A stretch of DNA of 5,420 nucleotides, taken from NCBI GenBank assembly GCA_001873005.1, contig MNYE01000036.1, forward strand, positions 1 through 5,420, given 5' to 3'. Position 1 is the first letter of the stretch. Each line of letters opens with the position of its first letter. The notes beneath the pieces are model-generated. The model worked only from the letters and a program-made list of their open reading frames with translations, was not told the origin of the DNA and made no database searches. Positions 1 to 3,947 of this stretch are shown here, piece by piece. Source of the DNA: Dehalococcoidia bacterium CG2_30_46_9 (GTDB lineage: Bacteria > Chloroflexota > Dehalococcoidia > GIF9 > AB-539-J10). The translations under genes were made by a program, and so were the position numbers.

Positions 1-459
1 GGACTGGTCAGCCCGATTCGGCACTTTATTGCCGAGGGCCGACCCTTCTTCGGTGTTTGTATTGGGCTACAGATTTTGTTTACAGTCACCGAAGAGGGCG
101 GTTGGCACGAGTGTCTAGATATTATCCACGGAACGGTACGCAGGCTTCCTCCCGGGTTAAAGATTCCTCACATGGGCTGGAATCAGGTAAAGCAAAAGAT
201 TTCTCACCCAATTTTCAGTGGCATACCTGATGAAGCTGACTTCTACTTTGTGCACAGCTATCATGTCGAGCCGAATGATAGGTCGCTGGTTGCCGGCGAA
301 ACCGAATATGGTGTCTCGATATGCAGTGTTATTGCCCAAGGCAATTTGGTAGCGACTCAGTTTCACCCGGAAAAGAGTGGTGAGGTCGGGCTCAAGATCT
401 ATGACAATTTCATCAAAATTGCCCTAGGAGCGAAGGTAAGCAGAGGGAGAGGTTTATAG
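1..459 (+). CDS. hisH: Imidazole glycerol phosphate synthase, glutaminase subunit HisH (5'-truncated by window edge)
   Basis: HisH is the cytoplasmic class-I glutamine amidotransferase that hydrolyses glutamine and delivers ammonia through the HisF barrel for the fifth step of histidine synthesis. The 152 codons present start mid-gene in frame 1; a HisH of about 200 residues is usual, so roughly 50 N-terminal residues lie off the left edge. Visible marks are the nucleophile elbow GVCIGLQ with catalytic Cys at fragment residue 20 (bases 58-60), the stretch HMGWNQV, the FVHSYHV segment, and QFHPEKSG, which carries catalytic His122 and Glu124. The triad is therefore complete. The C-terminal tail after the final helix (KVSRGRGL) is poorly conserved-looking and purine-rich. 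The partner gene hisF is on the same strand but two genes downstream rather than adjacent. The gene ends in TAG, in the same frame as the next gene. Family identity is very secure; only the start is missing. Confidence 0.97.
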   Translation, partial: GLVSPIRHFIAEGRPFFGVCIGLQILFTVTEEGGWHECLDIIHGTVRRLPPGLKIPHMGWNQVKQKISHPIFSGIPDEADFYFVHSYHVEPNDRSLVAGETEYGVSICSVIAQGNLVATQFHPEKSGEVGLKIYDNFIKIALGAKVSRGRGL

Positions 460-463
460 AGAA

Positions 464-470
464 AAGGAGG
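464..470 (+). promoter_or_regulatory. Strong Shine-Dalgarno-like AAGGAGG with no start codon at normal distance
   Basis: AAGGAGG lies 5 bases after the hisH stop. The next candidate start codons in the downstream frame are TTG at 493, GTG at 505 and ATG at 517, that is 22, 34 and 46 bases away, all too far for normal use. It is followed after one base by CCTCC (472-476), its exact complement, so it could be partly masked in RNA. It may be a relic, part of a repeat, or a ribosome standby site. This is an observation from sequence; no function is shown. Confidence 0.35.
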
Positions 471-516
471 CCCTCCCCTCAACCCACCTTATTTGGCAAG
501 GGGCGTGTGGGAACAG

Positions 517-1893
517 ATGGCAAAGATAGAGAAAACGAAGTATTTGATTATCGGGAACTCTGCCGGTGGTATCGGTGCTGCTGAAGCTATCCGTGAGGTG
601 GATAAGGCTGGCGCAATCACTATCATCTCCGATGAGCCCTATCCCGCGTACTCGAGGCCACTCATCTCAGAGTACTTGGTTAACAGGTGTCCTCTGGAGA
701 GGATGCTATTTCGCCCACCCGATTTCTACGAGAAGAGCAACATCCAAACTGTCTTCGGTGAGAAAGTAATGCAGGTCAATTTCAATGAGTATATTGTGAC
801 CCTGAAACAAGTTCAGGGGAAAAGCGGACGAACGCTAACTTGGCAGAAATTACTGCTTGCCACCGGCGGCTTACCTATTGTTCCCAAGATAGATGGTATC
901 GGGTTAAAAGGAGTCTTCACCTTCACAAAGCTCGATGATGCCAAGGCAATCGACGAGTTCCTGAATCCCCTGAAACAAGTTCAGGGCCGGAGGAAGGTGA
1001 GAGCTGTTGTCATTGGCGGTGGTCTCATTGGGGTGAGTGTAACTGAAGCACTGGTAAAGCGAGGGGTTGAGGTTAAAATCGTTGAGATGAAGGAACGGGT
1101 TCTAAGCACCATCCTTGATGAAGAGGCATCCGCTCTGGAGGAGAAGGCTCTGACACAGGCTGGCGTTGAAATAATAACCGGGCATACGGTGGGCAATATC
1201 GGCACCCTGAATCTAGTTCAGGGCACTGGTGTCGACCTAGATGACACCCGACCGATACCCTGTGAGGTGGTAATTGTAGCTATTGGCGTTCAGCCACGCG
1301 TTGAACTCGTGTCTGAAAGCGGGATAAAGACAAACCGTGGCATAGTCGTTGACCGCCATATGGCCACATCTAGGATTGATGTCTACGCCTGCGGGGATGT
1401 GGCCGAGGCTTATGATTTCGTCTACGGTGAGAATCGGCTCACTCCTATCTGGCCTAATGCCTACCTGGGAGGAAGGATTGCTGGCTTAAATATGGCTGGT
1501 ATTCCAACTGAGTATCAGGGTGGGACAGCAATGAATGCCATGAAATACTTTGGAATAAATATTGTCTCGGCAGGCATGGTAATCCCACCCGATGATAGCT
1601 ACGAAGTAATTAGCTCCAAGCACGACCATGTCTACAAGAAGGTGGTATTAAAGGACCGGCTGATAGTAGGTATGGTCTTCAGTGGTGACATTGAGAAGTC
1701 AGGCATTATCTACAATTTGATGAAGGACAGGGTAAATGTCGACAGCTTTAAGCAAGCTCTGGTTGGTGACGATTTTGGTCTGAGTTCTCTTCCTGAAGAG
1801 ATCTGGCGACCGCGATTAGCAATACCACCATCAATGTCAGCCTCATTGGTAACTTCTGTGAAACAGCCTGAGGAGATGCTCGTAGGCGAGTAG
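517..1893 (+). CDS. FAD/NAD(P)-dependent pyridine nucleotide-disulfide-type oxidoreductase (NADH oxidase / nitrite-reductase-like flavoprotein)
   Basis: A soluble flavoprotein of 458 residues expected to move electrons between NAD(P)H and a partner. The FAD Rossmann motif GNSAGGIG is at residues 13-20, followed by SDEPYPAYSRPLIS, typical of the nitrite-reductase/NADH-oxidase-like subgroup. LLLATGG ends the first FAD half, and the NAD Rossmann motif GGGLIG is at 167-172. The acidic Glu190 ending the second strand favours NADH over NADPH. The second FAD motif YACGDVAEAYD begins at 290, and a rubredoxin-reductase-like C-terminal domain follows. The redox Cys of NADH oxidase/CoA-disulfide reductases (YSRPLIS region) is absent, so a disulfide mechanism is unlikely. 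The ATG at 517 is preferred because MAKIEKTKYLIIG gives the usual short lead to the Rossmann fold; TTG 493 and GTG 505 are in-frame alternatives. Position next to GOGAT subunits suggests, but does not prove, an electron-input role in place of GltD. Three palindromic elements are translated within it (residues about 96-101, 152-157, 231-236), each in a likely loop. Exact substrate unknown. Confidence 0.9.
   Translation: MAKIEKTKYLIIGNSAGGIGAAEAIREVDKAGAITIISDEPYPAYSRPLISEYLVNRCPLERMLFRPPDFYEKSNIQTVFGEKVMQVNFNEYIVTLKQVQGKSGRTLTWQKLLLATGGLPIVPKIDGIGLKGVFTFTKLDDAKAIDEFLNPLKQVQGRRKVRAVVIGGGLIGVSVTEALVKRGVEVKIVEMKERVLSTILDEEASALEEKALTQAGVEIITGHTVGNIGTLNLVQGTGVDLDDTRPIPCEVVIVAIGVQPRVELVSESGIKTNRGIVVDRHMATSRIDVYACGDVAEAYDFVYGENRLTPIWPNAYLGGRIAGLNMAGIPTEYQGGTAMNAMKYFGINIVSAGMVIPPDDSYEVISSKHDHVYKKVVLKDRLIVGMVFSGDIEKSGIIYNLMKDRVNVDSFKQALVGDDFGLSSLPEEIWRPRLAIPPSMSASLVTSVKQPEEMLVGE
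800..818 (+). repeat. Palindromic element copy 1 (in coding sequence)
   Basis: CCCTGAA-ACAAG-TTCAGGG, 7-bp perfect arms around a 5-base centre. It is read as LKQVQG (residues 96-101 of the oxidoreductase), between strand YIVTL and GRTLTWQKLLLATG, where family members generally have a short turn. Identical to copy 2. Orientation '+' is defined here by a centre ending in AG. Confidence 0.93.
968..986 (+). repeat. Palindromic element copy 2 (in coding sequence)
   Basis: CCCTGAA-ACAAG-TTCAGGG, identical over all 19 bases to copy 1, centred 168 bp away. It is read as LKQVQG at residues 152-157, in the linker just before the NAD-binding strand RAVVIGGG. The shared 19 bases do not extend into the flanks, so this is not a local duplication of a longer stretch. 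Confidence 0.93.
1205..1223 (+). repeat. Palindromic element copy 3 (in coding sequence)
   Basis: CCCTGAA-TCTAG-TTCAGGG. It is read as LNLVQG at residues 231-236 of the oxidoreductase, between TGHTVGNIG and the strand leading to CEVVIVAIGVQP, a hairpin-turn position in this fold. It is the exact reverse complement of copy 5. Confidence 0.93.
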
Positions 1894-1905
1894 CATTCGC
1901 ATTCT

Positions 1906-1911
1906 AGGAGG
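1906..1911 (+). promoter_or_regulatory. Ribosome binding site AGGAGG for the GltB1-type gene
   Basis: A perfect AGGAGG stands 7 bases before the ATG at 1919, inside the 25-bp gap after the oxidoreductase stop. It is the best-formed ribosome binding site in the window and fixes the start of the amidotransferase gene. Confidence 0.88.
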
Positions 1912-1918
1912 AACTGCC

Positions 1919-3103
1919 ATGAAAGACCTTAGACGAGTAAGTGACCCTTACCAGGATGACAAGATAATTGACGCCTGCTCCATATTTGGAGCCATGGATA
2001 CTTCAGGCAGGAGATTCTCCGGAGAGGGTGTCATCAGGGCTATTGCCAATATGCATGACCGCGGCAATGGTCTGGGTGGCGGATTTGCTATCTACGGCCT
2101 ATACCCCGAATATGCTGACTTCTATGCCTTCCACATTATGTACCTCAGTCAGAAGGGACAGCAAGAAACAGAGGCATTTCTCCAGGCAAATTTTGATATA
2201 ACTTACCAAGAGGAGGTGCCAACCCGACCAACACCAAGGATTGCGAACCCTCCAGTGGTATGGCGCTACTTTCTTGAGATAGGTCGGCATCGCCCTGAAC
2301 TTAATTCAGGGAATTCGGAGGATGATTACATTGTGGACAGGGTGATGGAGATAAATACGCGGTTGTGCGATAGCTTTGTCTTTTCCAGTGGTAAGAATAT
2401 GGCTGTATTCAAGGGCGTAGGCTACCCTGAGGAGATAGCTGACTACTTCTGCCTTGAGCAATATACCGGTTACCTGTGGACAGCACATGGGAGATTCCCC
2501 ACCAATACGCCTGGCTGGTGGGGTGGTGCTCACCCATTCTGTATTCTGGACTGGACAGTGGTTCATAATGGTGAGATTTCATCCTATGGTATAAATCGCC
2601 GCTACTTAGAACAGTTCGGCTATCATTGCACGATGCAAACAGATACTGAAGTAGTGGCGTATGCTGTTGACTTGCTCATGCGCCGGCACAATCTACCACT
2701 AGAGATAGTAGCCAAGATACTGGCACCACCCTTCTGGAGTGATATCGAACGTATGCCACTAGACAGGCAGAAGCTAATGCGAGCTCTGCGTCAGGTATAT
2801 GGTAGCTTACTCTTAAACGGGCCGTTTACGGTAATAGTTGCTCATCATGGTGAAATGATCGGGTTGACCGACCGTATCAGGTTACGACCCCTAACCGTTG
2901 GAGAAAGGGGTGACATGTTGTATCTTTCGTCTGAGGAGTCTGCTATCCGCCTGATATGTTCTGAACTGGACCGAGCGTGGATTCCTATGGGTGGCGAGCC
3001 GGTTGTAGGCAGGCTGAAAGTTGCGGTGAGCCGAAGCCATGACCCTGAACTAGATTCAGGGGAAGGGGAAGCGTGGCAATCCCCAGCCGCAACCTACAGA
3101 TAA
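1919..3103 (+). CDS. Stand-alone class-II glutamine amidotransferase, archaeal-type glutamate synthase subunit GltB1
   Basis: This 394-residue cytoplasmic protein is the glutaminase part of a split glutamate synthase: it releases ammonia from glutamine for use by the FMN subunit. The presumed N-terminal nucleophile is Cys20 (DAC-SIFGAMD), after a 19-residue lead that would have to be removed or tolerated. RGNGLGGGFAIYG (48-60) follows. The glutamine-binding core is AHGRFPTNTPGWWGGAHPF (189-207), then VVHNGEISSYG (214-224) and TDTEVVAYAVD (241-251), all standard class-II signatures. No phosphoribosyltransferase or sugar-isomerase domain follows, ruling out PurF and GlmS. The start is fixed by an AGGAGG 7 bases upstream. 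Two palindromic elements are translated: PELNSG at 126-131, within a variable stretch between WRYFLEIG and DDYIVDRVMEIN, and PELDSG at 376-381, in a tail beyond the conserved end (VVGRLKVAV). The gene ends with tandem stops TAA TAA. Which GOGAT partner it serves is inferred from the FMN-domain gene two positions downstream. Confidence 0.9.
   Translation: MKDLRRVSDPYQDDKIIDACSIFGAMDTSGRRFSGEGVIRAIANMHDRGNGLGGGFAIYGLYPEYADFYAFHIMYLSQKGQQETEAFLQANFDITYQEEVPTRPTPRIANPPVVWRYFLEIGRHRPELNSGNSEDDYIVDRVMEINTRLCDSFVFSSGKNMAVFKGVGYPEEIADYFCLEQYTGYLWTAHGRFPTNTPGWWGGAHPFCILDWTVVHNGEISSYGINRRYLEQFGYHCTMQTDTEVVAYAVDLLMRRHNLPLEIVAKILAPPFWSDIERMPLDRQKLMRALRQVYGSLLLNGPFTVIVAHHGEMIGLTDRIRLRPLTVGERGDMLYLSSEESAIRLICSELDRAWIPMGGEPVVGRLKVAVSRSHDPELDSGEGEAWQSPAATYR
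2293..2311 (-). repeat. Palindromic element copy 4 (inverted, in coding sequence)
   Basis: CCCTGAA-CTTAA-TTCAGGG, inverted relative to copies 1-3 (its reverse complement has centre TTAAG). It is read as PELNSG at residues 126-131 of the GltB1-type protein, in a different frame of the element from copies 1-3. Same centre as copy 7. Confidence 0.93.
3043..3061 (-). repeat. Palindromic element copy 5 (inverted, near gene 3' end)
   Basis: CCCTGAA-CTAGA-TTCAGGG, the exact reverse complement of copy 3. It is read as PELDSG at residues 376-381, 13 codons before the stop of the GltB1-type gene. In this orientation the CTG-frame reading would hit TAG, so only the PExxSG frame is open, and that is the one used. 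Confidence 0.93.
3065..3084 (+). repeat. Second, unrelated inverted repeat in the GltB1-type tail
   Basis: GGGGA (3065-3069) and TCCCC (3080-3084) flank AGCGTGGCAA, and inner GC/GC (3071-3072, 3076-3077) could add pairing. It begins 4 bases after copy 5 and encodes part of the last dozen residues. It may be a fragment of another dispersed repeat. There is no T-run, so it is not a clear terminator. Confidence 0.4.
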
Positions 3104-3104
3104 T

Positions 3105-3133
3105 AACTGATAGCTAATAGCTGATAACTGAGT
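3105..3133 (+). repeat. Intergenic run of about four 7-bp units (consensus RCTGATA)
   Basis: The 36-bp gap before hisF is largely made of ACTGATA, GCTAATA, GCTGATA, ACTGAGT (3106-3133), four consecutive imperfect heptamers. It occupies the place where a promoter or a good ribosome binding site would be, and only a weak TGAG remains before the hisF ATG. It looks like a microsatellite-type intergenic repeat; copy number could vary between strains. Confidence 0.6.
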
Positions 3134-3139
3134 GATGAA

Positions 3140-3937
3140 ATGCTGACCAAAAGAATTATCCCTTGCCTTGATGTGAAAGAGGGCCGGGTAGTAAAAGGAA
3201 AAAGCTTTATCGCGTTACGCGATGCTGGTGACCCGGTGGAGCTAGCCAGTTTCTACTACAAAGAAGGTGCTGATGAACTGGTCTTTCTGGACATAATGGC
3301 TACACCTGAAGGACGTGACACTATGGTTGATATTGTGGAGCGTATCTCAGAGAAGGTGTTTATACCGCTGACTGTGGGTGGTGGCCTGCGCAGCATTAGT
3401 GATATGCGACGTATGTTGTTGGCCGGAGCGGATAAGGTCTCAATAAACACGGCAGCTGTGTTTAGTCCCGACTTGATTAGAAAAAGCGCTGATAAATTCG
3501 GCAGCCAATGCGTTGTGGTCGCGATAGATGCCAAACGAGTGGATGGAAGCCCTGAATCAAGTTCAGGGCAACCTAAGTGGGAAGTCTATACCCATAGTGG
3601 CCAGAAACCCAGTGGGCTTGACGCTCTCGATTGGGCAAGGCGGGCAGTAGCACTCGGTGCTGGCGAAGTGTTGCTTACCAGCATGGATGCCGATGGACAT
3701 CGGGCAGGATATGACACCCAACTTACCCGCACTGTTTCTGAAGTGGTTAGCGTGCCGGTTATTGCCAGTGGTGGTGCTGGCACTCCAGAAGACCTGTATC
3801 AAGCACTGGTCTCAGGCAAAGCGGATGCAGTTTTGGCAGCCAGCATCTTCCACTACGGAATTTACTCCATCCGAGAGACAAAGGAATACCTGGCAAGACG
3901 GGGAATTCCGATACGTCCTGAACTTAATTCAGGATAA
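3140..3937 (+). CDS. hisF: Imidazole glycerol phosphate synthase, cyclase subunit HisF
   Basis: HisF is a cytoplasmic (beta/alpha)8-barrel that uses ammonia from HisH to convert PRFAR to imidazole glycerol phosphate and AICAR. The protein opens [20 protein letters not shown] with catalytic Asp11, and the second catalytic Asp is Asp130 in [21 protein letters not shown] (phosphate binding), LLTSMDADG and VIASGGAG are all in their usual places, as is LAASIFHYG near the end. At 265 residues it is about 12 longer than the roughly 253 typical of the family. The excess maps to two translated palindromic elements: about 9 extra residues around PESSSG (138-143), right after the Asp130 strand, and PELNSG (260-265), forming the extreme C-terminus. 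The ATG at 3140 is the only sensible start, since a TAA lies in frame at 3125-3127. Its ribosome binding site is weak. It sits between two GOGAT subunit genes and ends 10 bases before the next start, so coupling with that gene is likely. Identity is near certain. Confidence 0.98.
   Translation: MLTKRIIPCLDVKEGRVVKGKSFIALRDAGDPVELASFYYKEGADELVFLDIMATPEGRDTMVDIVERISEKVFIPLTVGGGLRSISDMRRMLLAGADKVSINTAAVFSPDLIRKSADKFGSQCVVVAIDAKRVDGSPESSSGQPKWEVYTHSGQKPSGLDALDWARRAVALGAGEVLLTSMDADGHRAGYDTQLTRTVSEVVSVPVIASGGAGTPEDLYQALVSGKADAVLAASIFHYGIYSIRETKEYLARRGIPIRPELNSG
3550..3568 (+). repeat. Palindromic element copy 6 (in hisF coding sequence)
   Basis: CCCTGAA-TCAAG-TTCAGGG, identical to copy 8. It is read as PESSSG at residues 138-143 of HisF, in the loop after Asp130 where, as I recall it, the Thermotoga protein has a single residue between VDG and the next strand. 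It is the only '+'-oriented copy read in the PExxSG frame. Confidence 0.93.
3916..3934 (-). repeat. Palindromic element copy 7 (inverted, hisF C-terminus)
   Basis: TCCTGAA-CTTAA-TTCAGGA. Both outermost bases differ from the other copies (C to T and G to A) in a way that keeps the pairing. It is read as PELNSG, the last six residues of HisF, and the stop TAA begins on the next base. The ribosome binding site of the following gene starts two bases later. Confidence 0.92.
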
Positions 3938-3943
3938 GGGGAG
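3936..3943 (+). promoter_or_regulatory. Ribosome binding site AAGGGGAG for the GltB2-type gene
   Basis: AAGGGGAG overlaps the hisF stop codon and ends 4 bases before GTG 3948. It supports the GTG start and translational coupling to hisF. A hairpin formed by palindrome copy 7 would end two bases upstream of it. Confidence 0.7.
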
Positions 3944-3947
3944 AGCA

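Noticed and set aside
493..516. TTG start at 493 for the flavoprotein (8 extra residues, MARGVWEQ)
   Set aside because: The ATG at 517 gives the expected short lead before the FAD motif. The upstream AAGGAGG is 22 bases from the TTG, and the extra residues look like translated junction sequence.
981..1205. Minus-strand open frames (for example 981-1205, 3256-3534, 4868-5077, 5165-5413)
   Set aside because: They lie opposite conserved protein-coding sequence, have compositionally biased translations and no recognisable family, and are shadows of the plus-strand genes.
3065..3084. GGGGA/TCCCC hairpin as a terminator
   Set aside because: It lies upstream of the stop codon and is not followed by a T-run.
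1919..3103. Assignment of the class-II amidotransferase to PurF, AsnB or GlmS
   Set aside because: At 394 residues there is no phosphoribosyltransferase, synthetase or isomerase domain after the glutaminase part, and the neighbouring FMN/iron-sulfur subunit fits glutamate synthase.
3916..3934. Copy 7 as a rho-independent terminator after hisF
   Set aside because: The stem is only 7 bp with an AT-rich centre, no T-run follows, and the next gene begins within 14 bases.
3140..3937. HisA instead of HisF
   Set aside because: [13 protein letters not shown] with Asp11, the AIDAKR motif at Asp130, and the C-terminal AASIFHYG are HisF features.
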